A DNA stretch of 64,000 nucleotides from Anisus vortex (lineage: Eukaryota; Mollusca; Gastropoda; Planorbidae). The translations under genes and the position numbers were made by a program. Shown here in pieces: positions 1-9,362 of the stretch. Position 1 is the stretch's first letter; each line of letters starts with the position of its first letter. The notes beneath the pieces are model-generated. The model made no database searches and was not told the DNA's origin. It was given only the letters and a program-made list of their open reading frames with translations. The stretch is taken from assembly GCA_949126835.1 (NCBI GenBank), contig OX421499.1, forward strand, positions 3,736,553-3,800,552, in the 5' to 3' direction.

Positions 1-520
1 CACCAATAACCAATTCCCACAGAATTGATATGAATCACCCAAATAAGTGGAACCGATTAAAATTGATAGATAATTCTTTAGAAAGTTTAATTTATTTATA
101 ACCGATCACTGTATCATTAACTAATGATTTTCAGTTATTACATTATTATGATGTCTAAATTATGACATCAAGAATATTTAAAAATGTGATAATCTCAGCT
201 GATTTAGCTTTTACATAGCATAAAATAGACATCCAAATTATAACATGACGACATAGAAACAAACAATTTTCAAAACACATCAATAATCAATTGAACAAAC
301 ACAAGTGTGGATGTATTCAAGTTAAATACCGGTGTGTGTGCAATTGATGTATGCAATAGTTACCTTTTACCTTACAACGTATGATTGTTTCTAGTAGAAT
401 TTGAAGTTTTGTTTCTGTAATGTTTCATATTGTAATATTTCAAAACATAGTTTATTTATTGTCATATTTACAATAATATAAATGTTAATCAATACAATGA
501 ATGACATAAAAGAAAACATT
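1..520. other. AT-rich non-coding flank of the Gag-Pro-Int element
   Basis: No open frame of note and no recognisable repeat. It lies immediately downstream (minus-strand sense) of the long retroelement reading frame, so it is either its 3' untranslated region or host DNA. A copy of the candidate LTR seen at 4328-4729 is not present here, so if the element has a 3' LTR it lies outside the window. Confidence 0.5.
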
Positions 521-3500
521 TCATGAGAAACTGGTTTCCTGTTGTTCAATCAGTCTTGTTCTATTGCGTACATCTGCGAATAGATTAATATTAATATGTT
601 CATTAATTTGACCTTTGATAGCGGATTGTTCGCAAGCGGGTAAATGTGCCAATTTTTCATTAAGGGTTTTTAAAACTTTTGTGATTTTTAATTTGCTTTC
701 TGCCAATTCACGTTCAATTTCGGGTGAATAATTCCCGACTTTAATAACAGTGTTTACCGAGGCAACAACTTTTTGTTCTTCTCTGGTAATGTATGGTTTC
801 AACATATTGATATGGCACACTCGTTGCGATTTCCGTCTATCAGGGGTCTTTACAAGATAGTTAACCTCACTAAGCTTAGCCATAACCTCGTAGGGTCCTG
901 TAAACTTGGCACTCAGGGGTTGACCAGACAGTGGCGTCAGCATGAGAACTTTATCACCAGGTTGGAAGATACGGGTTCTTGCGTTGACGTCATAATAGAC
1001 CTTCATCTTGTCTTGTGCCTGCAAAAGATTAGATCTGTCAACTTTTAATGCATTATACAGTCTATTTTTAAAATTTTCCACGTATGTCAGTAGACCAGTG
1101 TCTTCAGTGGATGACAACCATGTCTCTTGTAACAGCTTTAGTGGTCCACGAACTGTGTGTCCGAATACCAGTTCAAAGGGACTGAAACCAAGAGATTCTT
1201 GTACAGCCTCTCTGGTTGCGAAGAGTGCGAAGGGAATACCACGATCCCAGTCGTCGTTATGCTCGAAACAGAAAGTACGGAGCATATTCTTCAATGTTTG
1301 GTGGTATCGTTCCAGTGCGCCTTGACTCTGTGGATGATATGCACTCGATACTGCATGACGAATACCCAGCCGTTCTAAGACTTGACGAAATAACTTCGAT
1401 GTGAAATTTGAACCTTGATCGGACTGCACGGTTTTCGGAAGACCATATCGGGTGAAGAATCCGATAAGTGCATCAGATATTTTGTCGGCATTGATGCTAC
1501 GTAGAGGAATAGCCTCTGGAAATCTCGTTGCCGAACACATTATAGTGAACAGATACTGGTGGCCAGCCTTAGTTTTAGGCAACGGACCGACGCAGTCTAT
1601 AATGATGTGACTGAAGGGTTCTGAGAATGCTGGTATGGGTCGTAGAGGAGCTACCGGAATGGTCTGATTCGGCTTGCCGACCATCTGGCAGACATGACAT
1701 GATCTGCAAAACGATGTGACGTCACGACGTAGGCCAGGCCAGAAGAAATATGGAAGAATCCTGTCGAAGGTTTTCTGTATCCCTAGGTGACCAGCATACG
1801 GTGAATCATGGGCCATATGTAGTATGTCTTTGTGGTAAACATTGGGTACCACGATTTGATGTACTTCGCTGCATGTTTCATCGTCGTTTTCTTTCCCTCT
1901 CCATTTCCTCATCAACAACTCGTCCCTCAGGTAATAACCTGTGGCCATTGTTTCTAACTCTCCTTCATTCTTTGCTTCCTCTTTTAGCTTCCCAATCTCT
2001 GGATCTTTGCCTTGAGCAAGAATGAGTAGTTGTCTAGGCGACAACTTATTTTGATCAGTATGACTTGAGTGACCACCTAGAACATCCGCCATGAAGGTTG
2101 CTTGTAAGTCAATCTCTGGTGTTGGTTCTGGTTTCTTTGTCGATTCATTAGTCATCTGCTGTTTCTCCATAGCTCTGGTGATAACACATACTGAATTTTC
2201 AGTATTCCTACACTGAACAGAGTCTTTGGTTTCTTTAAGTACAGGATGTACCTGATTCTTGGCAATGTCACTTCCTAAAAGTAATGAAATGCCTCTGTAG
2301 GGAAATTTCTTCACTATCCCAACAATAACAGATCCAGTGAAGTAATTACTCTTCAACTGTATACGATGTAACGGTGCCGTGAGTGTTCCAGCCATAGTAC
2401 TGATTAAGGCATACTGGCCTGTATGAGTCAATTTCGACGTTGGTACAGTATTCTTCAACAGTAGAGATATATCAGCACCGGAGTCACGTAGAATTTTAAT
2501 CTTCCGTTCTCTAGCTTGATTATCTATAGGTGACACATAGCCCTCGCTAACATCTGATAGCATGCACTCGGGTAGTTCTCTGCCTACTGAGTTTCTTGCT
2601 ACACTACTGCCTCCATAAGTAAACGTTTTATTTACTGATTGTTCATCTGTCACACTCCCTTTGGAGTTGAAACTAGAATGTTCAATAGCCTCGGTCTTCA
2701 TTTCAAAGACTTTTTCCGACTTTGAGCAACTTGGACATGCGTGTTTCGCCATCTCTTCATGACTAACATCAGATGTCTTTCTTTCAGCTTTAATTCTTTT
2801 GTGGGCAGTTTTATTTATGTGAGTTTCAGTTTGTACGGCGATGTGTGATAAAACCACGTTGTTCTTGTTTTTAATGGGTCTTTTCTCTTTATTTAGACTC
2901 CAACAATTCTCTTTTATATGTCCATCTTTCTTACAGAATGTACAGGTAATTCTCTTTTGTACAAAACTTGAATTCTCTTGTTTATCGGCTTTTTGTTTAC
3001 TTTTATCCTCTGTCGATCTTAACTTCCTCTCTGTATTACTGTTTTGAGTCCTCAAACTTGTTCTGTCATTTTGAACATAATGGCTATGCGGGTGAATAAT
3101 GACGTATTCATCGGCTTTAACTGCTGCTTGTTCTGCTATTTCAATACCACGATCAGCCAAATGAACTTTTATATCAGTGCGAATCTTCTCAGTAAAATCC
3201 CCCATCAGTATGAGATTATATAGTTTCTCATAATCTTTATTCACATTCTTAGAACGTAACCATCGATCAAGATACTTTTTCTCTAATCTCAGGAAGTCAA
3301 CATGTGAAACTTCTGGTTCCTTCTTGTACTCACGATATAACTTTCGATACTTTTCTGGAGTTAGAACATAACTCAATAGTACTCTGCTCTTTATTAGTTC
3401 ATAATCATTACATTCCTCTGGAGTCAAATTCAATACAACATCTAGAGCCTTGCCTTTTGTTAGAGCTGAACGTAAAAGTACTGCTTTCTTATCTTCAGGA

Positions 3501-3775
3501 AATTTATTATCGATCGAGTTTCTTTCGAAGACCATAAAGAACTCATCAATCTCCATGTTCTCCATGCTTGGGACATGCTTTTTAAACTTATATAGTTCCA
3601 CATTATTTGTTTCCTGAATCGTATGAGTTGACGAACGAGACTTTGCCAATTCAATCCTTTCATTACTAGCGATTCTTTCTTTTTCCAATTCTTTCTCTTT
3701 CAATTGTACTTGAATTTCTAACTTCTTCATTTCTAACTGGAATTTCATTTCTGCACTTAGTTCATTTCCATTCAT
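521..3775 (-). CDS. Ty3/Gypsy-type Gag-protease-integrase polyprotein lacking reverse transcriptase
   Basis: Uninterrupted 1084-aa frame. Residues about 1-45 are a charged, coiled-coil-like N terminus. Residues about 60-230 are a capsid-like region whose spacing (LTPEKYRKLYRE, then DFLRLEKKYLDRWL) resembles retroviral capsid/SCAN-type Gag. A CCHC zinc knuckle is at C278-C281-H286-C291. An aspartic protease active-site motif DSGA is at 431-434. The integrase has an HHCC zinc finger (H653 or H656 with H663, and cysteines at 690-696), a D727-D786-E822 core with exactly 35 residues between the last two, and a GPY motif at 960-962. No RT or RNase H motifs occur between protease and integrase, where standard Gypsy order places them. 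Either RT/RNase H was deleted in frame, or this is a Gmr1-like element, a group known for placing integrase before RT; in that case RT would have to lie left of the window. An intact frame of this length suggests recent activity, mobilisation in trans, or selection. Confidence 0.9.
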   Translation of the reverse strand: MNGNELSAEMKFQLEMKKLEIQVQLKEKELEKERIASNERIELAKSRSSTHTIQETNNVELYKFKKHVPSMENMEIDEFFMVFERNSIDNKFPEDKKAVLLRSALTKGKALDVVLNLTPEECNDYELIKSRVLLSYVLTPEKYRKLYREYKKEPEVSHVDFLRLEKKYLDRWLRSKNVNKDYEKLYNLILMGDFTEKIRTDIKVHLADRGIEIAEQAAVKADEYVIIHPHSHYVQNDRTSLRTQNSNTERKLRSTEDKSKQKADKQENSSFVQKRITCTFCKKDGHIKENCWSLNKEKRPIKNKNNVVLSHIAVQTETHINKTAHKRIKAERKTSDVSHEEMAKHACPSCSKSEKVFEMKTEAIEHSSFNSKGSVTDEQSVNKTFTYGGSSVARNSVGRELPECMLSDVSEGYVSPIDNQARERKIKILRDSGADISLLLKNTVPTSKLTHTGQYALISTMAGTLTAPLHRIQLKSNYFTGSVIVGIVKKFPYRGISLLLGSDIAKNQVHPVLKETKDSVQCRNTENSVCVITRAMEKQQMTNESTKKPEPTPEIDLQATFMADVLGGHSSHTDQNKLSPRQLLILAQGKDPEIGKLKEEAKNEGELETMATGYYLRDELLMRKWRGKENDDETCSEVHQIVVPNVYHKDILHMAHDSPYAGHLGIQKTFDRILPYFFWPGLRRDVTSFCRSCHVCQMVGKPNQTIPVAPLRPIPAFSEPFSHIIIDCVGPLPKTKAGHQYLFTIMCSATRFPEAIPLRSINADKISDALIGFFTRYGLPKTVQSDQGSNFTSKLFRQVLERLGIRHAVSSAYHPQSQGALERYHQTLKNMLRTFCFEHNDDWDRGIPFALFATREAVQESLGFSPFELVFGHTVRGPLKLLQETWLSSTEDTGLLTYVENFKNRLYNALKVDRSNLLQAQDKMKVYYDVNARTRIFQPGDKVLMLTPLSGQPLSAKFTGPYEVMAKLSEVNYLVKTPDRRKSQRVCHINMLKPYITREEQKVVASVNTVIKVGNYSPEIERELAESKLKITKVLKTLNEKLAHLPACEQSAIKGQINEHININLFADVRNRTRLIEQQETSFS

Positions 3776-4047
3776 TTTAAAATCATGTCTGTTTTCAGGG
3801 TTTCTGATACATTGAGAACCACTGATTCTTCATTATTCATAGTATTTTCTTCAAGCATTCTACCATGTCTTTTCAAACAGTCCTTAATATCTTGAATCAA
3901 TTTACTCCTAACTGGTGTAACTTCAGTAATGTCTATTCCCAGAGAGTTTGCCATCTCTTTTAACTGGGTTAGTGACATGCTAGTTAACTGTTCTGACGTG
4001 ATAGCAAAAATATTCAATTGCTCCAACGTAAGATTAGCTTCCGCCAT
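3772..4047 (-). CDS. Small upstream ORF of the retroelement, SAP-like helix motif
   Basis: A 91-aa frame directly upstream of the Gag-Pro-Int frame. Its middle part (about residues 20-58, from LTSMSLTQLKEMANSLGI to the LIQDIKDCL segment) has the helix-turn-helix spacing of a SAP-type nucleic-acid-binding motif. That assignment is by pattern only. The stop codon overlaps the start of the next frame as ATGA, a 4-nt overlap that fits coupled termination and re-initiation, or a frameshift, as the way the downstream polyprotein is made. It could equally be the detached N terminus of Gag. Confidence 0.6.
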   Translation of the reverse strand: MAEANLTLEQLNIFAITSEQLTSMSLTQLKEMANSLGIDITEVTPVRSKLIQDIKDCLKRHGRMLEENTMNNEESVVLNVSETLKTDMILK

Positions 4048-4303
4048 GTTTTATATTAATGACGTAAATAGAAGATAAAAAATTTCAACTTTACCTTTTA
4101 TAAAGTCTTTTGAAATATTTTTACACCACTTAATATTTGTAGAAGATAAATTTTAAAGATGATTGTGTACAAAGCTGAAAACAGTATGTCCGAACACAGA
4201 CAGTGCCTCCCACGTAGACAGAATTTGAATAAATATTTGTTGTAAATCGTTTTCACTAAAACAGTTGTATATTCTCAATTTCTTATACATACAAACTTTA
4301 GAT

Positions 4304-4321
4304 CCAGGACTTGAGCCCCCA
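4304..4321 (-). promoter_or_regulatory. Candidate primer-binding site
   Basis: On the minus strand, six bases after the candidate LTR end, the sequence reads TGGGGGCTCAAGTCC. Its first nine bases are those that begin tRNA-Pro-type primer-binding sites of retroviruses. The rest does not match that class, so the primer tRNA is uncertain. The position between LTR end and first ORF is right. Confidence 0.35.
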
Positions 4322-4327
4322 ATCTTT

Positions 4328-4729
4328 TGTCACGTGCGAAATCAGCTACTGACGTTAGATGATATTTTTAGTAATGTATTATTATATATTTATATTCTTT
4401 TGATTCATATCCATCTTGGATCTCACAAGGTTGTATAAGAACTTGTATTGATGTTATTCAATTAGATTTGATGTTTATTTTACTCGTTTGCTATGAATCT
4501 TTTGTGTATGAAATGATTTAGATAAACTGTACCTTAATATATAGGAAATCCACAATCCTGTTTGAAATTGAACACAATTTTATTCCAACAAGTTGAGATG
4601 ATAAAATATAACAATACCACAGAATACATGTACCAGTATTATATAATGAAACTTAATCAGTTGAGATTCTTCTATAATGAACTAAGCCGTAATCCTATCT
4701 TTAAGAAAGTGGTCAAAACAGTCCTCACA
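4328..4729 (-). repeat. Candidate 5' LTR of the Gag-Pro-Int element
   Basis: Read on the minus strand this 402-bp stretch begins TGTGAGGAC and ends CACGTGACA, giving TG...CA termini just upstream of a primer-binding-like site and the two retroelement frames. No second copy is visible in the window, so the boundaries rest on terminal bases and position alone. Confidence 0.35.
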
Positions 4730-4899
4730 CATTAGCGCCCAAACTAGAACTAAACTAACGGTATTCAACCCTCGTGCATATGACGTATTTTATTGCTATG
4801 ACGTAGTGTCTAGACATATACATGTTTTATTCCTAACACGGAAACATTTCGGGTTTAAGATTATTTCATTTTAACTTTAGTTAATAATAACAGAACCAA

Positions 4900-5060
4900 T
4901 ATAATATGGAAAAAATCTACTCGTAACACTATATATTTCTATTTTTCTATCCATATATCTGTCTGTCTGTCTATCTGTCTGTCAATCTATGTTTCGATAC
5001 GTCTGTTTATCTAACTATTTATGTATTCTCATTTCATCTATCTGTCCACCTAACAAAGAA
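4900..5060. repeat. Degenerate CTGT/CTAT simple repeat
   Basis: Interrupted runs of CTGT and CTAT tetranucleotides, an old relative of the long (CTAT)n array in gene C. Similar but more decayed material continues at about 5400-5480. Confidence 0.7.
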
Positions 5061-5092
5061 TCAATGATCCATCAATGTATTTGTCTTCCATT

Positions 5093-5385
5093 CATCTGGA
5101 GTGGATTGGACACACTTTGAGAAGACCAGAAGACACACTTTGAGAAAACCAGAAGACACACTTTGAGAAGACCAGTGTGGCAAGACAAGCACTTGACTGG
5201 AATCCCCCAGGGCAAAGGGAAATTGGGCAGACCCAGGCAGACTTTGAGTAGGTCGGTCGTGGGTGAGGCAAAGGCTGTTGGCATCAAAAGAGACAAAAAA
5301 AAGGGAGCCCCCCAAGTCCGAGACCGATTGAGAAGTGTAGTTGCGCCCCAATGCTCCTATGGGGATATGCAGGATTAAGTCAAAG
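5093..5385 (+). mobile_element. RTE-type LINE 3' end fragment
   Basis: The plus frame reads a typical RTE reverse-transcriptase C terminus: KGKLGRPRQTLSRSV, then DRLRSVVAPQCSYGD and a stop, followed by a short AAGTAAGTAAAG tail. The 5' part contains a 23-bp unit (ACACACTTTGAGAAGACCAG and 3 more bases) three times in tandem at about 5107-5178, in frame with the coding sequence. 5'-truncated, so a dead copy. Confidence 0.8.
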
Positions 5386-5828
5386 TAAGTAAAGTCACCT
5401 AGATACTACTTTCATCCATTATTCCACCTATTTATCCAGTCATAAATTCATTAGTTTGTCAGCCAATGAATAAATCAATGCATTAATATACTCATCCGCC
5501 TGTTTATCTTTTCTACAGTTTAAAAATGTGTTAAATATAATATACTTTTAAAGACTGATAATATAAGAATAAACTAATAAACTAATAAATTGCATTTAGA
5601 ATACTTACTTAAACAGTTTCTCTTATTCCGAAATATAAATCAAGATAAGTATTTTTTTTTAAAGCGTTAACTGTCACGTGACGATGAGAAAAAATGTCAG
5701 CCGGGCAGATGTATGTTTTTGTGAAATAATACAATGTGTTAAGAAACACTACTCTGTTATTTGGAATTTTCTAGTTTGTTGATTCCAGATTTAGCTCTCA
5801 TTCATTGCATTGTTTAAATACTACACAA

Positions 5829-6038
5829 GGGATCGGCAACATGCGGCACGCGTGCCAGCCTTGGCACGCAGTCAGAGCGATTTTAAATTGTAGACGGAAT
5901 ACTCCAAAAAGCAATACTTCATGGCTTTTCTACAAAACATTGAGTGCTAGAACATGATGCCATTTAGACTGTTGGCACGCTGAGTGATTTAAAAATCTTA
6001 ACTTGGCACTCTATTATCAAAACTTTGCCGACCACTGA
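5829..6038. mobile_element. hAT-type MITE (GGTCGGCAAC family)
   Basis: Starts GGGATCGGCAAC and ends TTGCCGACCACTG, imperfect terminal inverted repeats. The flanks repeat ACTACACAAG at 5820-5829 and 6039-6048, compatible with an 8-bp hAT target duplication. The interior carries 'TTGGCACGC' motifs shared with copies at 6473, 10950, 43501 and 57603. No coding capacity. Confidence 0.8.
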
Positions 6039-6184
6039 ACTACACAAGCGTATGATTAGATATATGGCTTTTAAATGGTATATATATATATATATTCATA
6101 TAACTGGATAATTTAAATTTCAATAGATTCAGACACTTGCTTAAATGTGTCCTTCTTATCTTAACTTGTATATTACAGACGCTC

Positions 6185-6472
6185 GTTCTATAATGAAGAT
6201 TATTGCGTCCTACGCTCATCTTTTTTTAAATGTTTAATTAAAATGATGTAAAGTTACTGGTTTTCTTGGTTTGTTTAGGCAACCCATTCCATGTCCGAAT
6301 GCCACTCGGGTAGAAAGAGTAGGCCTACTTTTATGCATTTGTTGTCGAATAAGGGATATGGAAAGTGTTTTTGTCTTTCTGTGCATTGCAACCGATTATT
6401 ATTGGGTTGTATTTCTGAATTAGAGTTTCATGCCTTATATTATTACTTCATTACTCTTTGCCCTTCTGTCGC
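6185..6472 (-). mobile_element. LINE 3' end (family L-1, Jockey/CR1-like)
   Basis: Minus-strand 3' end of a LINE also seen at 11043, 16320, 28019, 40660 and 43118. The terminus (minus strand) contains GAGCGTCTGTAA. The coding end carries a degenerate form of the SFFSSGIRAWNGLPEQ motif best seen at 40860. It is interrupted by a MITE fragment at 6473. Confidence 0.75.
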
Positions 6473-6528
6473 AGTGGTCGGCAACCTCAGGCATGCCTGC
6501 TAGACTTGGCACGCAGATTGATTTTCAG
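6473..6528. mobile_element. hAT MITE fragment inside LINE end
   Basis: GTGGTCGGCAACCT followed by 'GACTTGGCACGCAG', one terminus of the same MITE family as 5829-6038. It sits in the LINE end at the same position as MITE copies in two other LINE ends. Confidence 0.65.
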
Positions 6529-6529
6529 T

Positions 6530-7363
6530 GGCACAACGTATGTCAGCATAATTAGTGGGTTTTGCATCGCGAACTACATGGGAATCACACTGGACGTCGA
6601 CTGTTTAAGTTCAGGAATGTTTGTATGCAAAGATCTCAATATTGGACTTGCGATCTGTTATTTAATCTATTGTTAAGATAATCAATGTATAGTTTCTCAA
6701 GTCTCGTCTAGAAGAAAGTCATACGGAGTTTAGGTAAAGTCTTGGATAGATTCGTTTCTTACCTGAAAGCAATTAAGATCTATCTTAGTGGGAAAAAAAT
6801 CCGTTATTTAATGAGGAGAACTGACTGTTAAAGCCGTTGTTTCTGAATGACATAGCAACACGTTTCATTTACAAGACTAGGGCCAAAAGCACTTGAAGTG
6901 TTGGGCCACTGAAATGGATTTGCATTGAAACTGGGCATATCTTTCCGTGAAATCAATTTCAAAACATTTAACTCATTCTCTAATATAAGGCAAATTAAGA
7001 TAGATGGCCATTTTCAGAAATATACTAGTTATATTAAAACAATTAACTCGTTTGGTATCACTATCATCAAATTTGGAGAGTTTAATTGAAGGGAGATAAT
7101 TAACCCGTTTTCTTTACATTAATATTCCCAATATGTTTCTTTTTTGTTTTCTTTTTTAAAAAAATGGCTTACAATTTATATATCTAAAATGATAAAATTA
7201 CACACGATAGTTGAAAATTATATAAATATTTTATGACTAAAGAATGTAAATGTAAATTTTTAAACATTACAATAACTACACAGTTTGTGTAATTACTACG
7301 TATCTCTTCCAATTAACTGTAGCTAAATTGTATTTCCACGTCGATAAAATAATATGATAGCGT
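6530..7363. other. AT-rich intergenic DNA
   Basis: No gene, repeat boundary or RNA recognised. Confidence 0.5.
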
Positions 7364-7377
7364 AAACTTAGTCATTC
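7364..7377. repeat. Target-site duplication, left copy
   Basis: AAACTTAGTCATTC, repeated exactly at 10672-10685 directly after a poly-A tail. Confidence 0.85.
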
Positions 7378-7415
7378 ATTCAAGTAAGAACAATAATAAT
7401 GATAATTTGGCTTCC

Positions 7416-7473
7416 CCACACAACGTGTAAATCTTTCGCCTTTTACTAAAGATTTCCGATTTTCGTTGTGTGG
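7416..7473 (+). other. Nested stem-loop near the 5' end of the half-LINE
   Basis: Outer arms CCACACAACG (7416-7425) and CGTTGTGTGG (7464-7473) are exact reverse complements. Inner arms AATCTTT (7430-7436) and AAAGATT (7448-7454) also pair. A 58-nt two-stage hairpin would form in RNA shortly after the element start. Confidence 0.65.
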
Positions 7474-7949
7474 CGAGGAGTGCAGATGAGTACTTAGGTA
7501 CTCTTAGTCACGTAGACGATCACATGTATCTACAGCACTACAAACTGAACCACTGAACTTTTTCATCAACACCTACCAGTGGCCACCCCTGGCCGTCCCC
7601 TTGAGACGCACCGCTGACCACCTCCAGTTTGCAGCGCCAGAAGTCCGGTGAACGGCAATCCAAGGCCATCCCGGGCCGGTCCTTACAGAGCTACCTCCTT
7701 GAAGGCGTGCTGTACCATTCGGTAACCACCCGGTAACCAGCGGCACCTATAGCTAGCCTGACACCGAAGACCAGCACGCTTTCTACCACCAGGAGCAGAC
7801 GGCAACACACGGCAAAACAGAGTGAACTACCCCTTTCTCTACAGGACAACAGTACTCCAGCACGCGGAGTGACCTTGCCTTTTCTTCTCAACTGGAGCTG
7901 AGGGGTAAGTGTGCTACCCTTTGTTTTGTTTTTTTCCCCATGCTCGACC

Positions 7950-8790
7950 ATGGCAACCGCTCCCCTCCCGACGCACAATAAAGCGACCAAAAAGACCTAG
8001 ATGTAGGTTACACCCACGCCCCAGACACATTAGTCCTAGAACTAACAGGACCCAATGCTGCGCGACTTAGTAACATGCAACGCATACTTTCCACCATTGG
8101 TCTAAAGGCCGAAGATGTGAAGGCCCTGTACAGACTGGAAAGCCCCACCATATGATATCTAAAAACCACCTTCGAGGTAAAGAACCAAATAAGTAATCAC
8201 GAATTTGGCGACACAGAAAGCTTTCTAATAAGAGTAAAACCATACCAGCAGGACTTAGTAAAAATAACTGTACACCGGCTTACCGCCGAGATTAAGGAAG
8301 ACTTTGTCAGGAAAATATTCCAGGATCTCGCAGAGCCAAACTTTGATGTCCATGTAAAACTATATCAAACTCCCCGGCCGACAAGTGGACGGCAGAAATA
8401 CGACCAAGAAAAGATCGCGGGATCCCTCATTATTTATCTATTGAATATGAGGGAGACCCGCGCCACTACCGCCTTATGGTGACGGTCCCCGGGAGGCGTC
8501 AGCGATGTTACCGCTGCCAGGAGGACACTCATTGGCCAAACCAATGTCAGCGGAGAAGGTCTTATGCAACGGCGGCAGCTCGACCCAGAGAGTCTCCTCG
8601 TCCCTTGATGGACATAAATACTAAGCTGAGACCATCGATAGGGATCAATGTCCCCCCTTCTCTAACCACCTTAACCCACGCCCTCTTTGAAACCCATGCT
8701 GTAACGGAAGAACATAACAGACAGACCAAGAATACTGGGGCAACCCAATTAACCCCCGCCCTCTTTAGAAATCTTTTACACAGTCAATAA
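7950..8790 (+). pseudogene. Decayed LINE ORF1 (Gag-like, CCHC zinc knuckle)
   Basis: Starts at the ATG at 7950, then meets a stop and shifts frame. A continuous-looking domain can be followed across at least two frameshifts and one in-frame TGA at about 8152, through GPNAARLSNMQRILST and EIKEDFVRKIFQDLAEPNF. It ends in a zinc knuckle, CYRCQEDTHWPNQC (CX2CX4HX4C), at about 8509-8550. The role would be RNA binding and nucleoprotein formation during retrotransposition. Broken in this copy. Confidence 0.65.
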
Positions 8791-8795
8791 GAAGA

Positions 8796-9362
8796 ATGTC
8801 TCGCCATAGCGCCCCAACCCAACAGGAAGACACCCACCCCCCTGATGAACAAAACGAATCTACCCCGGTAATTTCCAATCAACAGAACGACCCCCTTCCT
8901 CCACAAGTAACCTCCGGAACCCCCCTGAGCTCACGGCCACCCAAGAAAAAGAGGCCAAGACTAAATAAGTCCACCCAAAATGGACCGACATGCCCAAGCA
9001 CCACACCCCCAACTGACCCTCTTACGGAGTCAATTAAAGACACAGAATCAAGATTTATTGGACAGACTAGAACACCAGTGGAGAGAGACCCACCAGGGAC
9101 ACCCCTGAGGATATGTTGGGCCCTACGTGGCGAACTCGCGCCCGAAGTGATACCAACAGAAAATCCAGAACCGGACAATACAAGGAACATAACTTGCTAT
9201 GAGCAACGGCCAATCAGAGAGCCACTGAAAGAACGCGAACAGACTCACAGAGACACATCACACCATAGACGGATTTCGTGGGCCGAGGAGACAGAGGAAG
9301 AAGAGGCCGAGATAGACCTCGACAAAACTTCTCCCCCCATACATTGTAACACAGTGACTTAA
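8796..9362 (+). CDS. 188-aa Pro/Thr-rich frame of the half-LINE
   Basis: An open frame starting five bases after the previous frame's stop. It is low-complexity, rich in Pro, Thr, Glu and Gln, with a basic patch (RPPKKKRPRLNK) near residue 50 that could be a nuclear-localisation or RNA-binding segment, and an acidic run near the C terminus (EETEEEEAEIDL). Probably the C-terminal extension of ORF1, separated by a frame break. No enzymatic motif. Confidence 0.5.
   Translation: MSRHSAPTQQEDTHPPDEQNESTPVISNQQNDPLPPQVTSGTPLSSRPPKKKRPRLNKSTQNGPTCPSTTPPTDPLTESIKDTESRFIGQTRTPVERDPPGTPLRICWALRGELAPEVIPTENPEPDNTRNITCYEQRPIREPLKEREQTHRDTSHHRRISWAEETEEEEAEIDLDKTSPPIHCNTVT

Noticed and set aside
8879..9190. 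103-aa minus-strand frame within the half-LINE
   Set aside because: Shadow of the plus-strand 188-aa frame.
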